Source: Oidiodendron maius Zn (Eukaryota > Ascomycota > Leotiomycetes > Myxotrichaceae). From it: 64,000 nt of DNA. How positions within the stretch are numbered: the first letter of the stretch is position 1; each line of letters begins with the position of its first letter. Shown here piece by piece: positions 1 through 12,255 of the stretch. The notes beneath the pieces were generated by a model. That model worked only from the letters and a program-made list of their open reading frames with translations. It searched no databases and was not told the DNA's origin. The stretch is taken from contig KN832887.1 of assembly GCA_000827325.1 (NCBI GenBank), positions 558,001 through 622,000 of the forward strand, read 5' to 3'. The translations under genes and the position numbers were made by a program.

Positions 1-791
1 GATGGCACGTACTTCGGGGCACAATCATGATTCATCCTACTTGCCTCCGGGAACAACGCCAAGTGCATTACGCCTCCAACTTGCATCTCAAACGCATTTG
101 CCTTTAGCCGATCCTGGACTCTCATCCTCTCGTCTCCGTAGATCCCTGTCAGCTCATAATATGCCTTCTTGCTTTCCTCGGGCATCTGCTCCACGGCAGT
201 TTTCAGAAATTCTTCTCGCTCGGCAGTGGAGAGATCGATTTCGGGATATACAAGGAGTAGGGGCGAATTGCTACTTATAATATCTCCTCTAGACAATTCC
301 ATAGAAGCTAACATACCGATTCCTTTCCCTTCCAGTGGTGCCGTGTGCCATGCTCCAGTTCGGGGATTGAGCCCAGGTACTGCGCTTGAGAGCGGTGGGA
401 GGGCCAAAAAAGCGCCAGCTATAGAGGGCGTAGTGAAGATTGAAATCCCGCGGCCGTTACTGAAAGATGCATTGGAGTAGATGCATAATTTGTCGCCGGC
501 TTTAGGGAGAATTTCGGTGCAGGAGGGAATGTGAGTCCAGGGGTAAGATGAGGCTTCTGTGCTAGAGAGAGCATCAGAGGCATGAATGGAGCCGGAGTCG
601 ACACTGAGACATGTCGGGAACAGGAAATCAGATTCCCCTGCTGCACAGCATTCGAAGTGACTGGAGAGGAGTACAATGTGGGTGTTAGAAGGGCATCGAC
701 TCCGAGCTCCTGAATGGGGCGTACCCAACAGAGCTTGGCATGTGGAGAGAAGGTAGGTGAGCCAAAGGCTAAGAAGGATGGAGAATTTCAT
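1..791 (-). CDS. SET-domain protein with signal peptide, 5' exon (partial)
   Basis: An open frame runs from an ATG at 791 towards the window edge. It starts with a signal peptide (MKFSILLSLWLTYLLSTCQA). Around residues 153-180 is the SET start (GKGIGMLASMELSRGD), and at 251-260 is the SET core RMNHDCAPN. The exon seems to end at 13, because the next bases on the minus strand are gtacgt, a good donor; the split codon AA- would give the Asn of the NHxCxPN motif that contacts S-adenosylmethionine. SET proteins methylate lysines of histones or other proteins. A secretory signal is odd for a nuclear enzyme, so the substrate may lie in the secretory route. The C-terminal part is outside the window. 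Confidence 0.8.
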   Translation of the reverse strand, partial: MKFSILLSLWLTYLLSTCQALLGTPHSGARSRCPSNTHIVLLSSHFECCAAGESDFLFPTCLSVDSGSIHASDALSSTEASSYPWTHIPSCTEILPKAGDKLCIYSNASFSNGRGISIFTTPSIAGAFLALPPLSSAVPGLNPRTGAWHTAPLEGKGIGMLASMELSRGDIISSNSPLLLVYPEIDLSTAEREEFLKTAVEQMPEESKKAYYELTGIYGDERMRVQDRLKANAFEMQVGGVMHLALFPEASRMNHDCAPKYVP

Positions 792-2416
792 CGTAGCTCT
801 ATCAACACACAATGGAGCAGCCATTCAGTATAACGAGTGAGCCTTGCATAGTGGCATTGATGATGTTTTCATTGTTCCTGGTCCCCAGAATTTGATGGAG
901 AAATTTACACTCAGCTGACATTGGTCATATAAGCTTTGTGTTGGCATCGTTAACTTAAGTTACCGAGGCAATGATTATGTTAGCTATCCGATAAGACATG
1001 TCTTATCCGTAGTGATTCAATAGAATAACTCTTCGACATATCACAATTGACATATGTGCCTTGCATCCACCATCCGAACAACGATAATAGACCGCGCACC
1101 AATTTCTTCTCAAGGAAATATGAGCGCAGAGCGACTATACTCAATACGCTAGGCTAACTAACTTGTTGCCATTCCAATCATACCCTAAATTCAGGGCTGA
1201 ATTTACGCGACGCACGTGAATCCGCTGACTATTCTACGTGAGCAGTCCTGCCTTGACATCTTGAGCCTTTTACTGGAACAGAATAGCACGCTTTGGTAAG
1301 AGTTAGTTATCATCTTAAGAAGTAAGGTAGACACTAGGTATGGAAGTGACATTAATCAACTTTGCCAAGTCAGCTTAGGTCACACCATGAGAATTCGGTG
1401 CTATGTGTCTGCTATAGGAGTACTCGAGCATAACAATCATACTTGCATTCCTAGGTGTGGGTATTTCACGGGTCTCAACTTGTTGCTCTTGCTGATCCTC
1501 TTTAATGCTCAGTTGTCAATCCATTGTTTGGTGGGTGTTCCGCTCCTTTGGCTGACGTGGTTTTCGTAGAGCATTACAAGCACTAGGAATAGGTACTCGC
1601 AAGCGTCGTCTATTGCACTGCAATCGCCGCGCACTAGGCTTATTTATGCTCCGTATGCCCGCTGTAGCAGAGTCGCGAAGGCCACCGATATCACGTAACG
1701 AATAAAATAATATCCCAAAAAAAAGGAATCAATTCAGTATAGTGCCGAAAAGTCTCCTTCTCAGCGCTATGTGCGCCTTGAAAAGGCATGTAAATGTCTA
1801 TTTCTAATAAAAAGATAGAAAGAAGGGACCGTGGTCCTGTTGACAAAGGACCCCACACCCTCTATGCACATTCTCCCCACCACAGCATCTATACTACATG
1901 CTTAAGCAGCTTGACTGCCTTCTCAGCCTACCCCATCAGCTCGGTATGCGCTAGCTAGTTCGTGCTGCGATGCGAGGGGTAAAAGGTGGTGGCGTTTCCT
2001 CTATTCGTAAGCCTCCCCAAAACACCCTATAGCTTCCGTAATCCGTCCATCTACAGCTAGACGTTGTCTGACTAGGGTAGAGAGGATATATCTCTCCTCG
2101 ATCCCATCCACTTTTCGCCCTGTAGCACCCTGAGAGCATGTGGGAGATACGTTCTCCGCAAGGTATGATTTGCATAATCATTAGACGGAAATGTCTCCGC
2201 CAAGTAAGAATCGTATGGATCAGGTTAGAAAGACAAGTTCCGCAAGTGTTACCCCATCACACGTTTTTAGATTAATCCTCTCGAGTGTGAAGGACGTCTA
2301 CCCTGGATAACTCAGTGCACCCATCAACCTGTCCATGGTGCTGAAAATCAACTTGTAGACGAGTACATCGTTCGGATTCCAGTCACCGGCTTCATTAGGG
2401 TATACCCTTGTGCTCG
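792..2416. other. Intergenic, no gene seen
   Basis: About 1.6 kb of intergenic DNA between the SET gene, whose promoter lies at 792 onward, and the 3' end of the membrane-protein gene. The only structure I noticed is a perfect 20-bp palindrome at 1186-1205 (9-bp arms, 2-bp centre). Short open frames here have no recognisable content. Confidence 0.5.
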
Positions 2417-3535
2417 TTACTCTCCCCAGCGCCTATAACCATCCATCTCATAAACACGCTCTTCGCTGGACAATTCCCTCGCCCATGGTGGCTCTTCCAG
2501 TTCATGAGCCCCGACTGAACCGTGTATCTCTTGAACTGGAAGTGATTTATCCACATAGCTCCGTCTAGGTTTATAGGGGGACCGATCGAACGCGTTAATG
2601 GCCAGATGAGGTGGTGAATCGTGGGGTCGATTTTGTCGTCTGGATGCTTTTCGCAGAAAATACCACATTCCAAAACCCACGACCGCCATAGCAACAGCCC
2701 CTACAGCTACACCAATACCAATCTCGAAATTCCGTTGACTGTTACTGTGTGGTTGAACGGCGTCCGAAGTTCCCGTTGAACTCTGGTTCGTTTGAGAGGC
2801 GGGTGTTATTGAAGAGGATGTTGCCGAGGCGGATGTTTGGGAAGGGGCCGTTGTAGAAGTCGACGTTGCGGAAGGGGCCGTTGTAGAGGTCGATGTTGCG
2901 GAAGGGGCTGTTGTAGAGGTCGACGTTGTGGAAGGGGTTGTCAGAGCCGCAAAATTCCAGCCATTTACTGGGATGCCATTGATATGAGATGTGGTTGTCA
3001 GGACCGAGGTTATTGTGACCCATACAGTAGCACCTGCCAAGAGGGTTACAACCGTGACCGTTTGCCCTGGTGTGACAGACGATTGGCATTGTCCGACGGA
3101 CCCTCGTGGTGACACCCCGAGAAACTCATATTGGCTATAAGAATTTTGGTCAATTAAAGCACCAAGCGCGCATCTGCACAGAACTTACGATGGGCAACAT
3201 GCAATAAAGGTGCTCGTATCTTGCATACTCGTCATGACCGTCGAATACGCTTGCGGACATACAACGGGCCCCAAGCTCCAGGTCGTTAGGGAGTTACTTG
3301 CCCAGGTTTGGTCCCACCAAGTCGTGGCAGCTGGTGGAAGGCACAGAACGCCCGGATCGACCCATAAACCATATTGTGGATCGTTTATGTTCCACCAGTC
3401 CCCTCCTAAGAAAACCGTCGTGCATATTGAAGGAGCCGACCAAGCCGTCGTCAGTGGTAGAAAGGAAGTGGTCGTTGTGGTTCCCGCCGCGGTATTCGCT
3501 GTGGGTATACCATACGGATCAAAAAACTCCCCCAT
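2417..3535 (-). CDS. Single-pass membrane protein with Ser/Thr-rich stalk
   Basis: Two exons: 3535-3189 and 3134-2417. The 54-bp intron (3188-3135) has donor GTAAGT and acceptor TTATAG and keeps the frame; the product is 354 residues. The N-terminal half is a Cys/Trp-rich extracellular-type domain (GGDWWNINDPQYGLWVDPG, later VVCPQAY and ACCPS) seen in many uncharacterised filamentous-fungal surface proteins. A Ser/Thr/Ala stalk with three TSTSTTAPSA repeats follows, then one membrane helix (IGVAVGAVAMAVVGFGMWYF) and a basic cytoplasmic tail ending in a VGAHELEEP-like motif. No signal peptide is visible at this ATG, so an upstream exon or type III insertion is possible. Sensor-like surface role is inferred; function unknown. 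Confidence 0.75.
2841..2940. repeat. 30-bp minisatellite in coding sequence, 3.3 copies
   Basis: Three 30-bp units at 2841-2870, 2871-2900 and 2901-2930, plus a 10-bp start of a fourth. They differ by a few substitutions. The period is a multiple of three, so copy changes lengthen or shorten the Ser/Thr stalk without breaking the frame. Confidence 0.9.
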
Positions 3536-4061
3536 TGCGTAAGAAGAAACAATATATTACATAGAAGGCACAATATGACGAGATGAAGAATTGGTGTGCG
3601 TGAGGGAGTGGGCAGCGCGGAGCACGTAAATACACAAAAGCACCGCCAGGATCGCTCTGTGGCACAAGTGCCCCTGAGAGAGCCGCGAGTCGAAAGTGGT
3701 ATAGCGTAAAGGCAAAATAGTAATACAGACCGGCATGCATGTTGGTGGCTGATCCCCTTACCGTAAATTGGACCCATAGATGTGCCTTTCTACCTTTCTA
3801 AGCCACACACGAAAAGGCGCGGGGCTCGTGCTGGTACAAAACGTCACTCAAGTATACTCTGTACGGTACCAAAGTAAAACCCCACATTAAGCACTACGGT
3901 AATCCGTCTATACAGAGTAAAGACGATCGAAGGCTTGTCAAAAGATACGTGTATTGAGTAATCTGCAACACCCCTATTTCGGCCGTAAAATATCCCCGGC
4001 ACTAAAATATCAGCACTAATAATACGTACAGTTGCGCAGATATGCCCGTATCCTCTCAACT
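3536..4061. other. Intergenic, no gene seen
   Basis: Upstream region of the membrane-protein gene. Open frames are present on the minus strand but have no recognisable domain or coding character. An upstream exon for the membrane protein could lie here, but I cannot place one with confidence. Confidence 0.4.
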
Positions 4062-4230
4062 GGCAGCCACTGCCCACGCTAGTAAGGAGATTTGCTCCAG
4101 TAATAATCCTTAGATTACTCTTTATCGAACTCCGTAACTGCTTGAATCGGAATAGCTGTTCATAACTTTGTGCATTTTCTTTAGCAGTCAATTAGAGCAG
4201 CTGAACTCACTAGCGTGGGCTGTGGCTGCC
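4062..4230. mobile_element. MITE-like inverted-repeat element (candidate)
   Basis: A 169-bp segment bounded by 23-bp inverted repeats: left arm 4062-4084 (GGCAGCCACTGCCCACGCTA...) and right arm 4208-4230, matching at 21 of 23 positions, with weaker pairing further in. The inside is AT-rich and non-coding. A third partial copy of the arm (CAGCCCACGCTAGT) lies at 4340-4353 in left-arm orientation. I see no clear target-site duplication, so family and boundaries are unsure. Confidence 0.45.
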
Positions 4231-4677
4231 GGTCGAGGGAATACGACACACGCCCTTAGGTAAGAGCGCGTTGCCATCAACCTACAGCACGTACGAATAA
4301 TCACAACAGAAAGTAATGGCGCTGCGTTAGGTGGGGGATCAGCCCACGCTAGTCCTCAACACGGGTTCCCTGAATTGCGTCAAAACACCAAATATAACCA
4401 TGAAAATCACAATGGCTAGCTACACACCCTTCTAGGCCCCCTCTTTATAACTGTGACCACCTTTTAATCGAATATCTTTTTAATAGAGTAAGGAATGCTT
4501 CTAAGCACTCGTTCTATACGTATTATTACGACGGTGTAGAAGAGTACAACTAACAAAAGTAGTAAGGCGGTCATATAGAGTAGGGGTACTAGCTTTCTAC
4601 AGGACACTATTCTACCTTGGCTTGAGGCTTCAGTCCACCAATATCTCTCTTCATCTATCTACCAAGCATCGCCTATC
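4231..4677. other. AT-rich upstream region of the methyltransferase
   Basis: AT-rich non-coding DNA carrying a partial copy of the nearby inverted-repeat arm (4340-4353). The promoter of the methyltransferase gene must be here; no specific site stands out. Confidence 0.4.
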
Positions 4678-5559
4678 ATGACATCGACTACGGCAGGCAC
4701 ATCGGCCGACGGTCGCGCTGCTCCTCCACCATCATCAAAAACAAAAGTTGCACTCCGCGGGGTTTCTGAGACCATGCTCATCACTCTCCGCGCCCGCGCT
4801 GATGACGCCCGCCAACCAGACCCCGTACTGCGAGATACTTGGGCCGCCGACATCCTCGACCAGCTCGACTATTCCCGCCCCCCGACTCTGGGTGAGAAGG
4901 CCTTCTTCGCTACCGTCCTCTCGCGAGCCCGTTTGTTTGACTCGTGGACCGCCGAGTTCCTTAACGCCCATCCGGAAGCGACGGTGCTGCACCTGGCCTG
5001 CGGCTTAGACAGTCGCGCGCTACGACTAGCGTGGGGCCCGCGTGTGCGATGGATAGACATCGATATGCCGGAAGTAGTGGCCTTGCGCCAGAAGCTACTC
5101 CCAGACCCCGCAGCGAGCGGCAGCGACTACCGTCTCGTGGCCACGTCGGTCACAGAGGCCTCATGGTTAGAGGACGTGCCTGCCGATCGACCGACCATTG
5201 TAGTCATGGAGGGTCTACTGCCGTATCTGAAAGAGGCAGAGGTAAGGCAGCTTCTGGAGCGTATCTGCGAGCGGTTCCCAAGCGGGCAGATTATGTTTGA
5301 TATTGTTGGGGCGACGTTTCTCCGTCTCCAAGCTTTGAATAGGCCCATTGCCAAGACAGGGGCTCTGATGCATTTTGCTTTGGATGATGGGCACGATCTC
5401 GAGATGATGCATCCCAAGCTGAGAGTAAAAGATGTGTTGAGGATCTGGCAAATTCCTGGGCGGGAGAAATTTCCTTGGAATCTGCGCCTTTTGCTGTGGG
5501 TTTTTAGCTGGCTGCCAGGGTTTCGCACCACAAATTCTTACATGCGCTATGAATTCTAA
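4678..5559 (+). CDS. Leucine carboxyl methyltransferase-family O-methyltransferase
   Basis: Intron-less 293-residue frame from an ATG at 4678. It has the LCM/TcmP class fold: SAM-binding motif I VLHLACGLDSRALRL (about 103-117), acidic strand WIDIDMPEV (125-133), and motif IV-like IVVMEGLLPYL (about 174-184). LCM relatives methylate carboxylates; the TcmP type, which this resembles by its EGLLPYL motif and length, acts on small molecules in bacterial polyketide pathways and is common in fungal genomes. The true substrate is unknown. The gene is more GC-rich than the flanking DNA and lacks introns. There is no biosynthetic gene next to it, so a cluster role is not supported. The catalytic fold looks whole. 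Confidence 0.85.
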   Translation: MTSTTAGTSADGRAAPPPSSKTKVALRGVSETMLITLRARADDARQPDPVLRDTWAADILDQLDYSRPPTLGEKAFFATVLSRARLFDSWTAEFLNAHPEATVLHLACGLDSRALRLAWGPRVRWIDIDMPEVVALRQKLLPDPAASGSDYRLVATSVTEASWLEDVPADRPTIVVMEGLLPYLKEAEVRQLLERICERFPSGQIMFDIVGATFLRLQALNRPIAKTGALMHFALDDGHDLEMMHPKLRVKDVLRIWQIPGREKFPWNLRLLLWVFSWLPGFRTTNSYMRYEF

Positions 5560-7002
5560 GTTTGGAGTCCCTGGTAAGATGCTAAGATTCATGGTGCAAA
5601 ACCAGCTCAATGTGTAAACTTGCTTTGAATAATAGCTAGTTAATTCAACAAGTATTTCGATTCTAGCCTGCCGCCTATTTGGTCTAAGACAATGTTTAGG
5701 GTAAACTATAAGGAGCTTATTTAATATGTACTTCTGAAAAGCCACCGCTCGCTCCTCTTCGTCTTCTTTAAATCATCATATTCAAAATGCTCGCAGTCAC
5801 AGGAGGTAGTCATACAGGAAATTCAAGACGACTTCAGCAGCCACACGTGATCGCCGACACTGCCATTGTCGCCAGCGATGAACTCAAAGAGGATGGCTGT
5901 GGAGTTATAGACGGTCAGTTTGTTGAAGCCGTAGTTCACTTGGTCCAGAACGGCCGTGTAGCTGGCCTGAGATTCACCGGAATCCAAGACGGTGTGGGAT
6001 TCAATGTTTCCAGCCATGCCATTAATGATGTGGGTCATGGACGTGCCAGGATTGGTGACGTATGTATTGTCATTGATAACTGAGTCCATATCGGCTGTAC
6101 CGGCCGAAGTCATTGGATACAGGCGCTCATACCAGTGGATGTGACCCGAGAGATAGGCATCAACTTTGTACTCCAGTAGCAGCGACTGGAAAGCGCCCTG
6201 AATGTTCTCCTGGTAGGAAGCAGAAACTGTGCTGTACATGGGGCGATGGCTCATGACAATCACCCAGGGAGTGACAGAACGATCGATAGCAGCCAGGTCG
6301 CTGGCCAACCAGTTGTACTGTTCATAAGAATCGTTGTCATGAATCCCGCCATTGACTGTACCGAACGGGCCGGCGTCGGTGATTTCGGTCTCAGCTTCAG
6401 TTGGCAATTCATCCTTACCTTCAACGTCATCGGCGAACGACCATTCGGGGCTGTAAGGGAAGTCGGTCTCACCATCGAGAGAGATGAAGTGGACTAAACC
6501 GTAGTCGAAGGAATACCAGAAGTTGCCTACACCGTCGCCCTCATAGCCGGGCATGTAGAATCGATTCTGGAATGCCGTAAAATTTCTCTGCGAGACCGGG
6601 CACGAGTAGTAGGTGAGCGCTGTCTTGGAGGCGGTAGAGTCGGCCTTGTCATCGTTCAGGTAGGCCGTCATAATGTTGTCTGGTCCGTCAAACTCGCCGC
6701 AGGAGGCCTCGTGATTGCCCGGAAGCACCATATAAGGAACCTTGGTGGTGATGTTGTTCATCCACTGCTGCCAGATATCCCAATTGGTTTCATAGATCGT
6801 GCTCGAGTCACCACCGTAAGGGCCACCTTGGTCAGCAACCTCACCGGCAGGCAGCGGTACATCGTACTGAGCAGGGAGGGTGCCGCCACCGGGCAGGGTA
6901 GTGTCCGGACCATCGAAGCACACGGGCCAGCTGCTTTCACAAGCCAGGATGCCGGCGTACCAGTCATCGGCATACGACAGATCGCCGCCATGCCACACGA
7001 AG

Positions 7003-7007
7003 CTAAC
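7003..7007. repeat. Target-site duplication (left copy)
   Basis: CTAAC directly before the 5' LTR; the same five bases follow the 3' LTR at 12434-12438. Five bases is the usual duplication length for Ty1/copia integrases. Confidence 0.95.
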
Positions 7008-7185
7008 TGTATAACCAAGGCGAATCGGATCGGGTCAACTTATATGGAATGGGTGAACAATATACCGGGAAAGCGAATATATTAATAGCAAGGCAGTAGC
7101 CTTACCTTTAGAACAAGAATAACTAATTTCAACTAACCTTTTCTGACTATATATTGCATACAGTATTACTAGAGTAATACAAATA
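7008..7185 (+). repeat. 5' LTR of copia element
   Basis: 178 bp, equal in length to the 3' LTR. The two differ at about nine sites, all transitions, so their divergence cannot be used as a clock because RIP may account for it. Confidence 0.92.
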
Positions 7186-10100
7186 CTGATCAGTGATATC
7201 ATAGATCAGGAGCTTGTATTACTTTAAAGAGAAGTAATATCTAATAGTCCTATTCTAGGAGGCTTCTACTAGACATTACTTGCTAAAGGATATCAGTCAA
7301 TATTAACCCCTTTTATTATAAAGGCCCTTAATTCGACTAGTTATCTAAAGGATTAACCCCTTTCAAGTATAAAGGCCCTTGATTTATATCTATTATATAA
7401 AAGACAGAATAAGTAAGATAAAGGAGATAAAGGCAGGGAGGGAGAGATAGCTAAAGGGTATTAGTATAGAGGCTACTAATAAGGAGATTAATGACTATAT
7501 TATATTTAAGATTACTAAATATATCTACTATAACTTCTAGGATAATAAGCTATAGGAGCTATACTAGGAGGACTTTAAAGGCTTCTCTATAGCTACTTTC
7601 AAGGACTATAACTAACTAGATATTCGAAAACTCTGTATATTATTATAGACAAATAGTATATAGATAAGAAAGGATAAGTATAAGATAGTTGCTAAGTCTC
7701 TATATAATATATTATAAGAAGAGGAACTAGCTAAATGGACAATACAAGAGATTAAGGAGTATATCAGGACTATAGGATGCTTTAATTTAGTATAGATTAA
7801 CTATATACTTAGTTAAAACAATACAGCTAGCTCTATATATACTAGGACTATAGTGCTAGATCCAGATCCACTAGATCTGCTAGATCCTCTAGACCCCTCT
7901 GATTTTCCAGATCCTTACTAATATATATAGTCAGTTAGTAAGGAACTAGTATAGCTATCTAGTAGAGAGTAGTCTCAGTTGTTTAGTAAGGAGCTTATAA
8001 ACCTAGCAAAGATATATATAGATAAGAGTAGATATAGTAGTAAGAACGATAACTTTGACTATAAGCTAGTTATCTTCTATAACCTCTATAGCAGAATTGA
8101 TATACTAGATAATATCAAGGCTAAGGCCTATCTAATAATACTATAAAGTCTAGTACTTGATCACTACTATATAAGTATTAAAGAGGCTATCTAGATATAT
8201 AACCTCTTTTTTGAATAGATCTATAACTCTATATATAATTACTTTAAAGGCCCTAAATATAAATATAGAGTATTAGGATAATAGAACTTGACTATATTAA
8301 GGAATATAATATAGAAGAATATAGATAAATCAGCTAAGGACTGCCTATAGCTATTAATTAAAGAGCTTTAGTATCTATAATATAGTCTAGATACTGATCT
8401 ATATATAGATAAGTTCCTTTATAATAAGCTTATTAATATATATCAAGATTTGCTAGCCTATTAATATATATATTTTAGACCCTTAGATACTCTAGTAGGC
8501 CTTATTAATAATTTATAATCCTTAATTATAACCTAGGAGAAGTTAAATAGCAGTAGTAGTAAGACTAATCAGTTCTTTATAGATTGATAGTATTATTTAT
8601 AATATCCCTTTTAATTATTCTATAATAAAGGATAGTCTTGATTTAGTAACAAGGATTAGAAGAAGAAGCGCTGCTTTGTATATAATAAAGAAAACTGCTG
8701 GTTATTAAACTACTTAAAGGAAGAGCGAGAAGAGTCTAGAAGGAAGTTTAAAGCTAGATTCAACTAACACTTTAATAGATATACTAGATAATATATTATA
8801 GACTATAAGAGTATAGATAATGATAAGGATAATCTTGACTTAATTGATAAAGCTATTAAGGCCCTTATAGTTACTAATATATTATCAAATAACTAGACTA
8901 ACCTAGAGCTAGTAGAGCACTTTATTATCTCCTTTAGAGTGCTATAACTATAGAGAGCCTTTGATATTATAACTAATCTAGTAAATCGATCACTTATATA
9001 TACTCTTATTTGAAAGGGTAAAGATGCTATATATACTGATTTAGATCTATTTATATATACTATAATTAGCTAATATATATCTGATATATTCTATAGTATT
9101 ATAATTGATACTAGAGCCTTAAAGAGGTTAATAGCAGGTTATAGTCAATACCTAGTATACTAGAGATTAAATACTAGTGTCTTAATCAATACTATAAAGG
9201 TAGAGGTAGTCAATATATAGTTTGGAATTAGATTAATACTATTAATTGGATTAATTATAGTCGATATACTAGTTAGATAAGCTGAATTCTATATTATTAA
9301 GGCTAATATACCCTTCCTATTATATCTTAAGGATATAGATATACTTGGAGTCTATTATAATAACCTTAAAGACCTCTTAGTTATACTGATAAAGACTATT
9401 CTAGTAATCAGACAATTTAGCTACCCCTTTATATTATAGGCTCAGGCTCTATATTTATATATATACAAATCCTTTAAGTATAATCTATATTACCTGATTA
9501 TAACTGAACTTCAATAGCTATACTAGCGATTTAGCTATCTTTTAGCAGATAGATTATATAAGGTGTTGGAATGCTCTAGATATAATAATATCGATAAGAA
9601 GGCACTATATCGATTGAATAAGTTCTGCTTCTACTACTAGAAGTATAGCAAATCACCTAGTAGATTTAAATTTATACTATATAATAACCAGGATCTTGAT
9701 TTTAACTGCTTTATATATATTGATATTATATATATTAATAGGTAGCTAGTCTTGTATATTATTGATAAAGCTATATACTTCTAGGCAACCAAATAGCTAA
9801 AGGATATATTAGCCAAATATATATAGGATATATTAAGGCTTTACTGGATTGATATATATATTAGACTATCTAAGTTTATTACTTATAATACTAGAAAGAA
9901 CTTTATTAGTAGGGAGTTTCGATAATATATTTAGTCTATAGCTATATCAACTAAAAGTATCCTAATAGAGGTATATTGGTCTGTTAGACTAGTTAAATAT
10001 GTTTATCTGATCCTATACTATATATACCAAATTATTATTAAGGAGTATCCTGATATTATAAAGGATATTACCTTATAGATAGTAGTTAAGGCTATCAACG

Positions 10101-12255
10101 ATATAGCTAGTTCTAGTAGACTAGTCCTAACCCTTTTAGTCTTTGGAGTCTATCTATAAATGACTAACCTTGATCTACTGATACCCTTGATTATATAATA
10201 TATAGCGGTTATATATAAGGTAATAGAGGAGGTTATAAGGATCAGGACTTAAATATAGGTTAAGGAGGCTCTAGGGCAATATAACGGACTAGACACTAGT
10301 GCTATTTATGATATACCACTTAACTTAGATGTTCTAGTCTGGCGAGAAGGCAATACAGGGCAGAGCGGTAAGTGGACTAGACCTTTCAAACTGCTGGGTA
10401 TTGATAGGGAGACATGTAGAGTGCAGCTACTATATGGCCCTATCGAATTCAGGACTATAGTAGTCAAACCCTTCTTGCAAGAGCAGTCAGAATCAGAGCC
10501 AGGATCAGAGTCAGAACCAGATCCGGATCCAGAACAGGCTAATGCAAGCCCTCAAAGCCCTTAAACCAAGCAGCAGGTTCGACTACAGCATACAAGACGA
10601 TTGCCAGCCCGGTTTAGGCAGAATGTTGCTGATATATCAATATTTATCCAAGACAACGCTCCAACATTACCACCTGCTTTAGCCCTGCTATCTTTTACAG
10701 CCTCCTGCTACAAGGAGCTAAATAGTTTACTTGAGAGCAGTGTATTTGAAGTAGTCAATATTGAGGATGTGCTATATAGTATTAGGATCTTCAACTCTCG
10801 ATTCGTTGATGAGATCAAGAACCCTGGAACAGACAAGGCCTTTGAGAAGTCTAGACTAGTCGTCCAGGCTTACTAGGACACTAAGAAGGGCATGGTCTTG
10901 ACTCAATCGCCGACTATTCAACGTGTTAGCCAGAGACTGATACTAGCACTTGCAGCAGCCCTACCAGACAATTCCCTTTACTTATGAGACATTATACAAG
11001 CCTATACTCAGTCCAAGACTCAACTCAATCGAGACTTCTTTATACAACTACTGGTAGAGCTTAGGCTTAAGGATGGATCAATATTGCAGGTAGTTAAGCC
11101 TTTATATAGAGTGCTAGAGGCTGGTAACCACTGGTTCAATATATACCACTCTTACTATATTAAGAAGCTATATATAAATCAGTCAATATACGACCCTTGT
11201 CTCTTATATATAACTAGCAATAATAACTTAGACTTCAGGATTATAGGAATCCAGATAGACAACACCCTTATTCTCTATAACAATACCTTTATAATCAATA
11301 AGATTAATAAACTTAAGAAGGCTTAGTTCCTATCTAAAGAGAGGGAGCTTCTTACTCAATTATATCTACTCAAGTTCAATAGCGGTAATATAACACTTAA
11401 GAAGGAAGGCTTAATAGCCCTTATACAAGAGCGTCAATACAAGAACCTACAACTAGTTGCTATATACACTACTGATTTAGCCAATACAAGAGGTGCAATA
11501 TATAAGGCAGTCACTCTAAAGGATTAGTATATTATATAGTATACAAGAGGAGCTTATATTACAACTGTATCACAACCAGAAGCTGTATTTGACCTCTCCT
11601 TTACTATATAAATGATCAACCTAAAGGAGGAGTATACAAAGCAACTAAACAAGAGACTCCAGTAGCAGCTCAATAACCCTATAAGAGGACTAAGCTTTGT
11701 ATGGCTTGATATTCAGTCCCTGAAGCTGATGGTCTTTATAGATGCTTTATTTGCTAACAACCAGGACTTATCCTTCCAGATCGGATTCGTTATTGTATTA
11801 GCAGACAAGAGCAATAAAGCTAATATACTCCACTAGTCTTTAATCAAATATAAGAGAGTTATATACAGCGTTCTAGCTTCTGAGTTATATATAATAGCCT
11901 ATAGATTCGATACAGGGGCAATGATCAAATCGACTATTGAAGCTATATTGAAGATCTGACTTCCCCTTATCCTTTATACCGATTCGAAGTCCTTATATGA
12001 CTGCCTAGTCAAGCTAGGAACTATACAAGAGAAGAGGCTAATGGTGGATTTGATATGTCTTCAACAATCATATAAGAGAAGGGAGATCACTGAGGTTAGG
12101 TGGATTAAGGGCAATAACAATCCGGCTGATGCTATAACGAAGTCAAGGCCCTGCTCTGCACTAAAGGACCTAATCGACACCAATACGATCAATATACAGG
12201 CTACTGAATGGGTGGAAAGAGTCAAAGAATAAAGCTATTTATAAAGAGTTGCTAG

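Noticed and set aside
3844-4191. 115-residue minus-strand frame
   Set aside because: No recognisable protein text, and it overlaps the inverted-repeat element.
5215-5745. 176-residue minus-strand frame
   Set aside because: Antisense to the methyltransferase gene; composition reflects its complement.
7186-7240. Primer-binding site after the 5' LTR
   Set aside because: No convincing match to a tRNA end; the region is heavily mutated.
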